Shown: piece after piece, positions 30,015 to 38,485 of the stretch | How positions within the stretch are numbered: position 1 is the first letter of the stretch | How the letters are laid out: each line of letters begins with the position of its first letter | Virus record (IMG/VR): IMGVR_UViG_3300049825_000114 | Location: 1-42,543 of that record | DNA length: 42,543 nt | Reading direction: 5' to 3' (one strand) | Source of the DNA: a virus | The notes under the pieces: generated by a model | What the model saw: the letters and a program-made list of their open reading frames with translations, nothing else | What the model was told of the DNA's origin: nothing | Databases searched by the model: none | Translations under genes and position numbers: made by a program

Positions 30015-32221
30015 TATCTCTCTGTCGTGCTGCGCCGCCTAATATAGCCCGCGTCTACCAAGATGCGGGCTATACGCTTTGTGTGGATCGGTGAGCGGTC
30101 CTTACCAGGCATCCCGACGGCGGTAAGGGCATCGTTCATCGAGATGCGATCCTGGTACATAAGCTCTGTCAGAGAATGCCTCCAAGGGTCATCCGACATA
30201 CGATCTTTCTGCTCACTCTTTGCGACCTCGTTGACCACTACGTCCGTGATGTACCAGACCTCACCGCTTTCATATGCGGTCATGGCCTCGGCCCACAACT
30301 GATCGCGGTCGCGCTGTATCGCCAGAACGTCTACCTCTGAGGCGGCAATCGGATAGAAGCGCCTACCTCCGGTTCTGTCTTCAAGCCACTCCGCGTCGTT
30401 GCATGTAGCGCAGAACACGGCTTGTCGCGGGAACTCCACGGTCTTGCGTCCGTATGGGGGCCTGAAGCGGTCTACGCGCCGCGTCAGGAAGGACTTCACG
30501 CTCTCAACGTCCGACTTACGCATCGCCGAAAGCTCGGAAAGTTCGATGATCCACGCCGACGTGACGCTATCGCTGGCGTCTTTCGTTCCGAGTGCTGGCA
30601 TGTCGTCGGTATACCATACCCCACCAAGGGCTCTAAACATCGAAGATTTTCCCAAGCCCTGAATGCCTTCAAGGACAAGCGTCGCGTCGGCCTGACATCC
30701 GGGCTGCATGATACGGGCTATCGCCTGAACCATCCACTTGCGCCCAACCTGACGCCTGTACTCCTCAACGTCAGGGTGCCACTCGACGCCAGCGCGGACG
30801 TAGTCAGTCAGCAACAAGTTGAGACGCTCGACGCCGTCCCACGCCAACCCCTCCAGGTACGAGCGAACCGGATGAACCTTGTTGTCGTAAGCAACGACGG
30901 CGGCGGCGACCGCGACTTGGGATATTTTAAGGGGCACGTTAAGGCGTTGGAAGTGCATAGCAGCCTCAGCATCGTCCAGATCAAGCCACGGCCTCGGATA
31001 TTTGCCCCCGCTATCCCAAGGCAGCGGCGCGACGACGGAAATTATTCGGTGAAATTCGTCGTATACAATCCGGCTCTTTAGGGTGGGGTCACTCTCGATG
31101 CAGTAACGCGCGTTCGCTTCGTTGCCTATCGGGTGCCCGGACTTGGTGATGTTCGGGAGTCCGGCCATCCAATCTGGGTACTCGCGCGAGCCATTGACGA
31201 TGCTCTGTGGATCGACCGGCAGGGCCTTGATGATCTGCCCGGCTGGCGGCACATGGTCGAGCCACGGCTCCGGCTCCGGGTCGGGCGGTGGAGGGTCGAA
31301 CACCGGGATCGGTTTCAGGTCTTCGGTGCAGGTTCCCAGCCAGGCGCCGACCTTGGCATTGTCCCAGCCGTCAGCCTCCGCGTCGGCGGCGTCCCAGCCC
31401 GACCGCATGTCGAGGACCTTGGCCTGGCGGACCTTGGCCCCCAGATCAAGCAGGAGCCCTGCGATTTCGTCCATAGCCTTGACGCCAGGCGCGTCCGCGT
31501 CGGGCCACAGGAGCACTGTACGGCCAGCCAGAGGCGACCAGTCGGCCTTGCTGCCGGACGACGCGCCGCCCGGCCATGTCGTCGCCACGGACCCAGGGAA
31601 AAGCCTTGCCGCAGCGTCCGCCGCCTTCTCCCCTTCGACTACGATCACCTCGCGGTCGTTCATGCGCGCCAGCCGGTCCAGGTTGTACAGCGGGCGCGGC
31701 GTCCGGTAGTGTTTCTGGTGGTAGCCCTCATTGCCGTCCAGGGTGCCCCATGACAGCGGCAAATAATCCTTCTTGCCCCCCGCCCGGTTCTTGCGGCGAA
31801 TGTAGAACAGCGGCGCCCCGGTCGGTGATTTGTATACCCACACGTTGTCGCACTCGCCTATCTCGTCGGCGAAGGCGGCGCGTGGCGGGTCCGTCGAAAC
31901 CCACGACGCCACGGGGACTGAGGCCGATCTGTTGAACGGTGCCTGTGGCCGCGCGTCTTTGTCGGCGCCAAGGAAGTCCAGCGCCGCGTTGAACGTCATG
32001 TTATAATGCTTCTCGACAAAGCGGATGACATCGCCACCGGCCCCGCACCCGTGGCAATGGTAGAGTTGCTTCGCCTCATCCACCGCAAGCGATGGAGTCT
32101 TTTCGTTGTGGAACGGGCAACACCCGAAGAAAACAGAGCCCTTCCGCTTCAGCGCGGTAACGTCTCCGATGACCTCGACAATGCTGACGCGCTCCCGTAT
32201 ACGGGCTGCGCGGTCTGACAT
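29999..32221 (-). CDS. Primase-helicase (CHC2, Toprim, VirE/VapE-type ATPase), 740 aa
   Basis: ATG 32221 overlaps the upstream stop (TGATG). A CHC2-type zinc finger (CCPFHNEKTPS near 34-44, CHGCG at 56-60) is followed by a Toprim domain (VEGEK at 195-199, DAD at 241-243). A C-terminal VirE/VapE-type ATPase follows, with Walker A GIQGLGKS (519-526) and the DRTGGRRFYPI signature near 640. The protein should both prime and unwind DNA at the origin. No phage DNA polymerase is present, so the host replisome must extend. Confidence 0.9.
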   Translation of the reverse strand: MSDRAARIRERVSIVEVIGDVTALKRKGSVFFGCCPFHNEKTPSLAVDEAKQLYHCHGCGAGGDVIRFVEKHYNMTFNAALDFLGADKDARPQAPFNRSASVPVASWVSTDPPRAAFADEIGECDNVWVYKSPTGAPLFYIRRKNRAGGKKDYLPLSWGTLDGNEGYHQKHYRTPRPLYNLDRLARMNDREVIVVEGEKAADAAARLFPGSVATTWPGGASSGSKADWSPLAGRTVLLWPDADAPGVKAMDEIAGLLLDLGAKVRQAKVLDMRSGWDAADAEADGWDNAKVGAWLGTCTEDLKPIPVFDPPPPDPEPEPWLDHVPPAGQIIKALPVDPQSIVNGSREYPDWMAGLPNITKSGHPIGNEANARYCIESDPTLKSRIVYDEFHRIISVVAPLPWDSGGKYPRPWLDLDDAEAAMHFQRLNVPLKISQVAVAAAVVAYDNKVHPVRSYLEGLAWDGVERLNLLLTDYVRAGVEWHPDVEEYRRQVGRKWMVQAIARIMQPGCQADATLVLEGIQGLGKSSMFRALGGVWYTDDMPALGTKDASDSVTSAWIIELSELSAMRKSDVESVKSFLTRRVDRFRPPYGRKTVEFPRQAVFCATCNDAEWLEDRTGGRRFYPIAASEVDVLAIQRDRDQLWAEAMTAYESGEVWYITDVVVNEVAKSEQKDRMSDDPWRHSLTELMYQDRISMNDALTAVGMPGKDRSPIHTKRIARILVDAGYIRRRSTTERYYERG

Positions 32222-32664
32222 CACACAGGGACCAGCGAGCTAACGCGAAGATCGACCATGCGAAGATCGACCTCCCAGATTAAATCTTCGACGCAAGACC
32301 TCACGTCGCGAGCCTCAACGAACACGCCACCGCAGCGCTCCCAGTTGCTCCGAAACGAAATCTGCGCCTCTGACAGCTTGTCGCGCCCGACCTTACACTC
32401 GACAGCAATCGCAATGCCGCAACTAACGCCGACGATGTCAGCGAGGCCCTTCTTCCCGAAGCTTATCCCCCTCTTGCCGTCCGGCGTGAGCCCGAACCCT
32501 GTCGGCGTATTGAACACCAGCGTTGAACTAAGCGCGCTAAGCGCCATCAGCACCTTAGCCTTCAAAGCACCGTGCGTCAGTCCTTCCGACGCCGCGTCGC
32601 GTTTCGGCTTTTCTGCGGGCTTCTTTTGATGCCCTGTCGCACTCTTCGTTCCTGCGCGTGTCAT
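32221..32664 (-). CDS. VRR-NUC type nuclease, 147 aa
   Basis: The pattern KKGLADIVGV (about 71-80), VECKVGR with E89 and K91, and Q101 fits the VRR-NUC (PD-(D/E)xK) fold: D76, E89, K91 and a following Gln. Proteins of this fold cut branched DNA or resolve junctions in phages that replicate by recombination. The first about 35 residues overlap the end of the RNase H-like gene in another frame, so the start is uncertain; a later start is possible. The gene runs into the primase. Confidence 0.82.
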   Translation of the reverse strand: MTRAGTKSATGHQKKPAEKPKRDAASEGLTHGALKAKVLMALSALSSTLVFNTPTGFGLTPDGKRGISFGKKGLADIVGVSCGIAIAVECKVGRDKLSEAQISFRSNWERCGGVFVEARDVRSCVEDLIWEVDLRMVDLRVSSLVPV

Positions 32665-33037
32665 GGCTTAAACTCCCTTGGTGTGAGCGCACGTGTGTAA
32701 ACGAAACATCCCTACCGTCCAGCAGCGCGTTGAAAGTAAGGACGTTGGCTTTGTATTTGTCGCGAGTCCAGAACCAACTTTCCATTGTGAGCATACGCAT
32801 GGCCGGTTTAGAATCCATGTATACCTCGACGCTACTGCAAAGTGGGAAATGTTTGAGCGCCTGGTTGAGCCCCGCGACGGCGCCGCGAACTTCGGCCTGC
32901 GTGGGGCACTCCGTCTCGCCCGCGAAGGCATCGCTGAACCTGCGCAGCGCTCCGCCGCACTCGATCACGCACCCATAAGCGCCAACCATCGTTCGCGGGT
33001 TATGACTTGCGTCGCAGTAGAGCTTGAGGATTGTCAC
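32555..33037 (-). CDS. RNase H-like protein, 160 aa
   Basis: GTG 33037 follows GGAGGGG by six bases. The acidic set expected for RNase HI is visible: D9 (YCDASHN), E49 (TQAEVRG), D75 (YMDSKPA) and D134 (NEECDRASKEA), with H115 and H119 before the last. It may remove RNA primers or process replication intermediates, as in T4. Its last 110 bases also code for the start of the VRR-NUC gene. Confidence 0.82.
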   Translation of the reverse strand: MTILKLYCDASHNPRTMVGAYGCVIECGGALRRFSDAFAGETECPTQAEVRGAVAGLNQALKHFPLCSSVEVYMDSKPAMRMLTMESWFWTRDKYKANVLTFNALLDGRDVSFTHVRSHQGSLSHDTRRNEECDRASKEARRKAETRRGVGRTDARCFEG

Positions 33038-33038
33038 A

Positions 33039-34433
33039 TCATACCCCTCCAAAAATATCGACCGGCCTGCCCATCGCGCGCTTAACCTCTCGCGAAGCCA
33101 CCATCATGTCAACCCACCCTTTTTTGTAGCCGCGAAGCCTGGCGATCTGCTCCAGCGCCTCACGGTCGCGCGCTTTCTGAGTCTCCACACGCGCCGCCAC
33201 AGCCTCGCCTCGCTTTAGCTCAACCAGATCACCGTCACGATGCTCAATCTCGCGCGGCTTTGGAACCCACACGAAGCCGCAGCCTGGACACACGCGAAGA
33301 ACGCCGCGAACGATGCGCCAGCACGACGGGCACGTCTTCGTGGCCTCCTCCTCAGTCTTACGCGCCTTCTTCGGCCTCCCGTCCAATGACCACTCATGGT
33401 CGTCGTCAGGTAGACCGTGCCGTCCCGCATTCCCCGCGTGGTCTAGGATCACGGCGTATTCTTTGCCGGGAAAGGGGCGCAGCGCACGCCCGACTTGCTG
33501 TAGGTATAGGGAGAGCGATTGCGTCGGTCGGAGGCAAATCGCGACTTCAAGTTGGGGTAGGTCGAACCCCTCGCTAACAATGTCTACACTGGTAAGAAGA
33601 AGCTTTTCGCCGGAGGCGAACTGCCGCAGCGCCATGTCACGCTTAAAGACATCCATCGTGCCGTCTATGTGCGTCGCGGCAACACCTGCGGCGATGAAGC
33701 TGTCCCGAACGTGCTTCGCGTGATCGACTGAGACACAGAAGGCAATTGCCCGCTTGCCGTTAGCGAGCCTCTTATAGTGCTCTATGGCGTCGCCAGTTAT
33801 CGACGGCTTGTCTACAACTTTCGCAAGTTGCCCCTGGTTGAAATCACCACCAAGGTTCTTGATGGCCGACACGTCAACCACGTTGCGCGGGGCGAACATC
33901 CTGTACGGAGACAGGTAGCCCTGAGAGATAAGCTCAGCGACCGAAGGGCCCTCCACCATCACGTCGAAGTAAGGCCCAAGCCCCTTGCCGTCGAGACGCT
34001 CGGGCGTTGCAGTCACGCCGATGTCGATGCAGTCATGCGCTTCGTGAATCCGCTTCCACGTCGTCGCGGCGCAATGGTGACATTCGTCCCAAACCCTCAT
34101 GCTCGGCTTGGGCATCTTCGACATACGGTTGACAAGCGTCTGCACGCCGCATATCTGAATCGTCTCTTTGGGTTGAAACGGGAACCCGGCCCCGACGATG
34201 CCGTGCGAGATACCCGCATCCTTGAACGTCCGGCTCGTCTGTTTGATAAGCTCTCGCCTGTGGCATATGAACCACGCCGTCATTCCGCGCTTCGCAGCCG
34301 ATGAGAACATAAAGGCCGCGACGACGGTCTTGCCGCCGCCCGTCGGAAGGCGGTACAGAACGCGCTTGACGCCAGCCTTTAGCTCGGATCGTATACTTTC
34401 CAGGTCGTTACTTTGGTACGGTCGCAGTTGCAT
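33039..34433 (-). CDS. SF2 (SSL2-type) DNA helicase, 464 aa
   Basis: Motifs: Walker A PTGGGKT (30-36), DEXH box DECHH (116-120), TATPER (141-146) and a motif VI-like LQQVGRALRPFPG. The C-terminal part has a four-cysteine zinc ribbon (CPSCW ... CPGCG). Proteins of this group unwind DNA during phage replication or repair. ATG 34433. First gene of the leftward replication operon, two bases before the RNase H-like start. Confidence 0.9.
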   Translation of the reverse strand: MQLRPYQSNDLESIRSELKAGVKRVLYRLPTGGGKTVVAAFMFSSAAKRGMTAWFICHRRELIKQTSRTFKDAGISHGIVGAGFPFQPKETIQICGVQTLVNRMSKMPKPSMRVWDECHHCAATTWKRIHEAHDCIDIGVTATPERLDGKGLGPYFDVMVEGPSVAELISQGYLSPYRMFAPRNVVDVSAIKNLGGDFNQGQLAKVVDKPSITGDAIEHYKRLANGKRAIAFCVSVDHAKHVRDSFIAAGVAATHIDGTMDVFKRDMALRQFASGEKLLLTSVDIVSEGFDLPQLEVAICLRPTQSLSLYLQQVGRALRPFPGKEYAVILDHAGNAGRHGLPDDDHEWSLDGRPKKARKTEEEATKTCPSCWRIVRGVLRVCPGCGFVWVPKPREIEHRDGDLVELKRGEAVAARVETQKARDREALEQIARLRGYKKGWVDMMVASREVKRAMGRPVDIFGGV

Positions 34434-34550
34434 GATTTGAGGTCTACCACGGCATTAGTTATATTTCAATGAATTAGGTGTTGAATGTCCGCAAGTTGTC
34501 GTATACGGTGCCGCGAAAGACGCTCACCACAAAGAAAGGTTCCAGCTACA
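34434..34550. promoter_or_regulatory. Divergent promoter region between helicase and recombination operons
   Basis: A 117-bp gap. Leftward: TTCAAC, 16 bases, TATAAC. Rightward: TTGAAT (34481-34486) and TATACG (34502-34507), 15 bases apart, a rather short spacer. A GTATAC palindrome forms the rightward -10. Both halves fit host sigma70-type promoters. No operator-like repeat stands out. Confidence 0.4.
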
Positions 34551-34799
34551 ATGGCAAAATCTAAAGCAAAAGCCAAGCCCGCCACGAAGGTTAGGTCGGT
34601 CAAGGTGCCGCCTCTCCCCGTGGAGAAAAAGGCGAGGTCGAAGACCCCGGCATCCGTCAAAACAGGCAAGCGCACTTACAAGACCGTTGTTCTGCACACC
34701 CGCGTCTTGCCGGAGACGGCAGCGAAGGTGAAGGCCGCCGCCAAGGCGCGCAAGATGACGGTGTCGGCGCTGCTCAATATGTTCTGTTCCGGGCTCTGA
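34551..34799 (+). CDS. Basic ribbon-helix-helix-like protein, 82 aa
   Basis: I chose ATG 34551 (MAKSKAKAKPATKVRSVK), with AAAGG in front; earlier starts would cross the promoter region. A Lys-rich N-terminus is followed by KTVVLHTRVLPETAAKVKAA and AKARKMTVSALLNMF, the strand-helix-helix layout of Arc-type regulators. It ends one base before the RecE-like gene, so it probably regulates the recombination operon or coats DNA. Confidence 0.6.
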   Translation: MAKSKAKAKPATKVRSVKVPPLPVEKKARSKTPASVKTGKRTYKTVVLHTRVLPETAAKVKAAAKARKMTVSALLNMFCSGL

Positions 34800-34800
34800 C

Positions 34801-35700
34801 ATGGCAGCGAAGCTCGCCGCTGGCGTCTACCGAAACCTGAAGGACAGCACCTATCACAGCGATTGCGCTGAGGTGCCGTCCTTCTCCTCGTCCGACTTCA
34901 AGGCGCTCGCTCTGGAGTGCCCTGCGCATTTCTATGAGGGTCATTGGCTGAATAACGAGTACGCGCGCCCGGACTCGGCGGCGCTGTCGTTCGGACGCGC
35001 CGCGCACCACATGATGCTCGGCGAAAAGTATTTCGATGAGAAGTTCGCAATCTCGCCGTTCGCGGAATTTCGGACTGACGAGTCGAAGGGGTGGCGCGAT
35101 GTAATCGCGGCTGGTAAGACCGTCATCAAGCCAAAAGAGCTTGAGACGGTCAATGCCATGTGCGCGGCGCTGCGGTCTACGCCGATGACAGCAAGGGCCT
35201 TTTCCGACGGCGAGGCGGAGCTAACGCTGATCTGGAAGCCAAGCCAAGGCGTCTGGCCCAAAGAACTCCCGCCGATCATGTTCAAGTCGCGCCCAGACTG
35301 GACGCCGAACACGCGAGACGGAAGCCATCCCGCCCTTGAGTACAAGACGGCAGAGAGCGCGCACCCTGACGACTGGCAGCGCGCGTTCTTCGAGTACGGC
35401 TACGACGTGCAGGCAGCGGTCCTGGATGAAGGCTTGCGTAGAGCTTTCGGCGTGACGATCCCTGTTGGGCATGTCGTTCAGGAAAAATCAAAGCCCTACA
35501 TCACACAGGTATACATTTGCTCCGAAAAGCACCTAGAAATTGGCCGCGCTCGATTGAAACGTGGCATCAAGTTGCTGGCAGAGTGCCTGCCAGCGCACCT
35601 GTCCGGTAAGCCGCGCGACGAGGCGTGGCCTGGATACTTTACGAAACCCGTCCAGTTTGGTATCCCGGCCTGGATCGAAAACAAGGAGAGTGGAAAATGA
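34801..35700 (+). CDS. RecE-like PD-(D/E)xK exonuclease, 299 aa
   Basis: Residues show GRAAHHMML (65-73), SRPDW with D166, and LEYKT with E180 and K182. YDVQAAVL (201-208) completes the conserved Gln found in the RecE/lambda-exonuclease-like fold. It resects DNA ends to give single strands for the RecT-like protein that follows. The stop overlaps its start (ATGA). Catalytic residues are by eye; length is typical of phage exodeoxyribonuclease VIII-like proteins. Confidence 0.85.
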   Translation: MAAKLAAGVYRNLKDSTYHSDCAEVPSFSSSDFKALALECPAHFYEGHWLNNEYARPDSAALSFGRAAHHMMLGEKYFDEKFAISPFAEFRTDESKGWRDVIAAGKTVIKPKELETVNAMCAALRSTPMTARAFSDGEAELTLIWKPSQGVWPKELPPIMFKSRPDWTPNTRDGSHPALEYKTAESAHPDDWQRAFFEYGYDVQAAVLDEGLRRAFGVTIPVGHVVQEKSKPYITQVYICSEKHLEIGRARLKRGIKLLAECLPAHLSGKPRDEAWPGYFTKPVQFGIPAWIENKESGK

Positions 35701-36827
35701 GCGACGTGCAAGCAGGAGGCGCAGTTTCAACCGAGGTCAGGCGCGAGCGTATACCCGTGAGCTTCGACAGCGCTGACCCGAGGGCGATGTACCTAGATAC
35801 CGGCGTGTTCGAGCAACTCAACCGCGTCGCCGTCGCGCTATCGCAGTCAAGTCTCGTTCCGGCTCACCTTCAGGGGAAGCCTGCCGACTGCCTTCTCCTG
35901 ACGGCTCAGGCGATGCGCTGGAACATCGACCCGCTCGTATGCGCGCAGCACTCTTTCGTACACAAGGGCAAGGTCGGCTACGAAGGAAAGCTAGTCGCGG
36001 CCATCATAAACTCAGCGCTGAAATCGCGCGGAGAGGGCACCTTAGACTTCGCGTATTCAACGGTCGGCGGGGATCGCAAGATAGAGGTGTCGGCCAAGGT
36101 TGACGGTAGGGACAAAAAGATTGAGGGGTTTGTCAGTCGTTGGAAGACCGACAATGGCGCCTGGGCGAAAGACCCAGATCAGATGCTCGCATATCGCGGC
36201 GCCCGTCAGTGGGCTCGCCTGTGGATGCCTGAGATACTTCTCGGCGTCTCTGGCGGCGCCGACGAGGTTGAGGAGCGCGAGGTCGTAGATGTTACCGACA
36301 AGGCCCGCGTCGTGACCGTGATCGACGCGCTAGCTCAGCCCAACAAAATCATGCCTGGCAATGGCGCCACCTTCGAGCCGCAGCCTGCGCCCGATGAACC
36401 AAAGACCCGCAAGCGCAGGACGCGCGCAGAAATCGAAGCGGATGAGGCGCGCGAGGCGGCTGATGAGAAACGGGCGCTTGAGGTAGCCGGGCAGGCAACA
36501 CTTGATATTGAATCCCCAGTGGAGAAAAAACCAGCAGCGAAGCCGGAGATTGAAGACGCCGTTGTCACCACGATCCCCGACGACGACGAGCCAGCGACGA
36601 CCGAGGCTACCGCCGATGAGCTTCTTGCTAAGGCAGTCGCCGAAGGCAAGGTCAGCGACGCTCAGAAAAAGTGGATGGAAGCTCGCTTCATCGGCATCGC
36701 CGAACTCACGAGCGTCAAAGCAATCGAGTTGATGAACGAGAAGATGTCTCAGCAACTTAAACCGCATCCGGTCCTCGCGACCGTTTGGGAGGCCGCCCGC
36801 AAATCCGCGTCGGCTAAATTCAAGTAG
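35697..36827 (+). CDS. RecT-like single-strand annealing protein, 376 aa
   Basis: Residues about 35-215 have the RecT layout: LQGKPADCLLLTAQAMRWNI, DPLVCAQHSFVHKGKVGYEG, KLVAAIINSALKS, and later DPDQMLAYRGARQWARLWMP. The C-terminal 150 residues are an acidic, alanine-rich tail not part of the core, ending in a helix (KPHPVLATVWEAARKSASAK). It pairs with the RecE-like exonuclease for recombination and possibly for replication restart. The long tail may bind host replication factors. Confidence 0.88.
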   Translation: MSDVQAGGAVSTEVRRERIPVSFDSADPRAMYLDTGVFEQLNRVAVALSQSSLVPAHLQGKPADCLLLTAQAMRWNIDPLVCAQHSFVHKGKVGYEGKLVAAIINSALKSRGEGTLDFAYSTVGGDRKIEVSAKVDGRDKKIEGFVSRWKTDNGAWAKDPDQMLAYRGARQWARLWMPEILLGVSGGADEVEEREVVDVTDKARVVTVIDALAQPNKIMPGNGATFEPQPAPDEPKTRKRRTRAEIEADEAREAADEKRALEVAGQATLDIESPVEKKPAAKPEIEDAVVTTIPDDDEPATTEATADELLAKAVAEGKVSDAQKKWMEARFIGIAELTSVKAIELMNEKMSQQLKPHPVLATVWEAARKSASAKFK

Positions 36828-36836
36828 AGGTGAAAA

Positions 36837-37118
36837 TTGTCTTCTGAAGGAAAATTGAAACTCTCAGGCACCTCGCCGAAGTTTACACTAGGCGAGGTGG
36901 TTCTCTACACCCCAGAGACTTCGACCGGCAACGCCAACGGGATGCGCGAGTATCTGGCGTTCGTCGGTCAGGTCGAGGACGTTGACGGCGGAGTCGAATA
37001 TCATCTTGTGGTATTCGCGCCGTTTCAGCGCCCGCAGTGGTACGGCAACGTGAAGCCGTTCCGCAAAGGCGAGGCTCGTCGCGGGTCGTTTCGCGGACTT
37101 TCGAACGTACCGGAATAG
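36837..37118 (+). CDS. Small beta-rich protein, 93 aa
   Basis: TTG 36837 with AGAGG six bases upstream is the best start. The sequence KFTLGEVVLYTPETSTGNAN ... VEYHLVVFAPFQRPQWYGNV forms several strands with aromatic residues. No family recognised. It follows the RecT-like gene and precedes a strong hairpin. Confidence 0.6.
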   Translation: MSSEGKLKLSGTSPKFTLGEVVLYTPETSTGNANGMREYLAFVGQVEDVDGGVEYHLVVFAPFQRPQWYGNVKPFRKGEARRGSFRGLSNVPE

Positions 37119-37136
37119 AGCGCCCTGTACGTTCAC

Positions 37137-37161
37137 CCCGGCAGGCGCTGCGCCTGCCGGG
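37137..37161 (+). other. Intercistronic hairpin
   Basis: A perfect 11-bp stem (CCCGGCAGGCG with its complement) around CTG, between the 93-aa and 188-aa genes. It is not followed by T, so probably a processing or stability element. Confidence 0.55.
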
Positions 37162-37183
37162 AACATTCACACGAGGCTGTCCA

Positions 37184-37750
37184 ATGGCAAGACTACCTGT
37201 AGACCGATTGCGCGACATCGCCAATATGTGCCAGCGCGGGAAATCTCCACTCGGCGACGAAGTCTTCGCCGAAATCTGCTCGCTGACTACTCCATTCGAC
37301 GCGTGGTCCGCGAGGTGGGAGCCGTGCGACAGTGGCGGCGAGATGCTTGTGATCTACAACCTAGACACCCACGACAAGCGCAGCCCGCACACGGGCGCAA
37401 GGTTCTGGCCGCGCGCCGACTACGACACTGACGCGGCAATCGAGTTTATCTCGAAGCTAATCCCGTACCCATACCGCGTCGAAATTGCCATAATCGAGGG
37501 GGCTGAAGACCATCGAGGCTGGAAATATGATGCATACTGCTCGAAGACAACCGATGTCGGAACATCAATGTCTCACGGATGGGGAGAGGTTCTGCCGCTG
37601 GCTCTGCTGTCGGCTGGGCTTCAGCTTCTTGCGACGATGACTGAGCTTCACGAAATCCCATCGGCAGAGGATCATCCGCCACCACAGCTTCCAGACCTGC
37701 CGACAAGCAGTGAGGCCCCTGAATCCACCTTTGAAGACTTGCCAGCCTGA
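37184..37750 (+). CDS. Unknown protein, 188 aa
   Basis: ATG 37184 with GAGG seven bases upstream. The sequence MARLPVDRLRDIANMCQRGK ... RWEPCDSGGEMLVIYNLDTH ... YPYRVEIAIIEGAEDHRGWK suggests a mixed alpha/beta fold. The C-terminus is proline-rich and acidic. The segment RGWKYDAYCSKTTDVGTSMS HGWGEVLPLALLSAGLQLL is like that of small phage proteins next to recombination genes. The last 305 bases overlap the Rz1-like gene on the other strand. Confidence 0.6.
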   Translation: MARLPVDRLRDIANMCQRGKSPLGDEVFAEICSLTTPFDAWSARWEPCDSGGEMLVIYNLDTHDKRSPHTGARFWPRADYDTDAAIEFISKLIPYPYRVEIAIIEGAEDHRGWKYDAYCSKTTDVGTSMSHGWGEVLPLALLSAGLQLLATMTELHEIPSAEDHPPPQLPDLPTSSEAPESTFEDLPA

Positions 37751-38003
37751 CGGCGTCGTGCGTTCGAAGTTGCATCAGGTTGAGATACGAAACGTATACG
37801 GACGCCGCGTCCTTGTCGGCGACTGTTTCCATGTCACTTGGCGGGGACAGCCACCCCGTCGGCGGCTGCTCGCACTGCGCGGTTTGAATCGGCGGCGGCA
37901 TCGTTGAGCATCCTGAGAGCACCGTCGCTAAGGCAGCTAGTGCCATCAGGAATAAGCTGGCGAACGATCTTTGGCGAGACGCGCCGGTTGTGAGCTTCTT
38001 CAA
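37446..38003 (-). CDS. Rz1-like outer-membrane spanin lipoprotein, 185 aa as read
   Basis: TTG 38003 follows GGAGG by five bases, inside the Rz-like gene in another frame. A signal sequence (SFASLFLMALAALATVLSGC) has a lipobox-type LSGC with Cys at residue 32, followed by a proline-rich start (STMPPPIQ). The conserved part seems to end near LASLQRW (about 93). The other 90 residues are antisense to the convergent 188-aa gene and unlike the rest, so the true stop may be earlier in evolution or the tail unused. Confidence 0.7.
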   Translation of the reverse strand: MKKLTTGASRQRSFASLFLMALAALATVLSGCSTMPPPIQTAQCEQPPTGWLSPPSDMETVADKDAASVYVSYLNLMQLRTHDAVRLASLQRWIQGPHCLSAGLEAVVADDPLPMGFREAQSSSQEAEAQPTAEPAAEPLPIRETLMFRHRLSSSSMHHISSLDGLQPPRLWQFRRGMGTGLASR

Positions 38004-38229
38004 GTTCCACCTCCATCATTGCAATCGACTGCTGAGCAGCAACGCGCGCGGCGTTGGCCTCGCGGTTCTTCACGGCGAGGCCGGTCAACGCTGCGCGCGA
38101 CAACTTCAAATCTGCCTCCGCCTGGTCAGCCGCGTGGGCCCGCTCGCGGATGTGACCAAGGTAGAGCCCGGCAGAGACAAGCGCCACGACCGTCAACAGC
38201 GGCCCAGCGAGCTTGATGACCCAGGCCAT
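37834..38229 (-). CDS. Rz-like inner-membrane spanin, 131 aa
   Basis: ATG 38229 overlaps the holin stop (TGATG). One N-terminal membrane helix (LAGPLLTVVALVSAGLYLG) is followed by a coiled coil (EADLKLSRAALTGLAVKNRE, ARVAAQQSIAMMEVELEEAH). This is the usual i-spanin layout, which spans the periplasm to meet the lipoprotein. It encloses the start of the Rz1-like gene in a different frame. Confidence 0.82.
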   Translation of the reverse strand: MAWVIKLAGPLLTVVALVSAGLYLGHIRERAHAADQAEADLKLSRAALTGLAVKNREANAARVAAQQSIAMMEVELEEAHNRRVSPKIVRQLIPDGTSCLSDGALRMLNDAAADSNRAVRAAADGVAVPAK

Positions 38230-38468
38230 CACGGCTGCGCGGCCTTCTCAAGCTCCGCTACCTTGACCTCCAGGGCCGCCGTTGGCGCCCTGGCGCGGAT
38301 CAGGCCGTACCCTCCAGCGATCCAGCCGGTGCCCGTCACAGGGTCAACCAGGCCAAGGGCTGAGCCGACCACACCGCACAGGATCATCAACCCACCGATC
38401 ACGTAAGTCCCCGAGCCCTTGACGATGTCGAGCCCGAGCAGCCACGTCACCATTTGCTTCATGTCCAT
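38229..38468 (-). CDS. Holin, 79 aa
   Basis: A GGAGG site precedes ATG 38468. MDMKQMVTWLLGLDIVKGSG is followed by hydrophobic stretches (TYVIGGLMILCGVVGSALGL, VTGTGWIAGGYGLI) and a charged C-terminus (LEVKVAELEKAAQP). This is a typical small two-segment holin, placed between endolysin and spanin genes. The family was not identified. Confidence 0.72.
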   Translation of the reverse strand: MDMKQMVTWLLGLDIVKGSGTYVIGGLMILCGVVGSALGLVDPVTGTGWIAGGYGLIRARAPTAALEVKVAELEKAAQP

Positions 38469-38485
38469 GAGACACCTCCGAATGA

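Noticed and set aside
30936-30952. Second TTAA pair resembling a CtrA box
   Set aside because: The spacer is eight bases, not seven, and it lies inside the primase gene.
33313-33723. Plus-strand open frame inside the helicase gene
   Set aside because: It is antisense to clear SF2 helicase motifs, with no support of its own.
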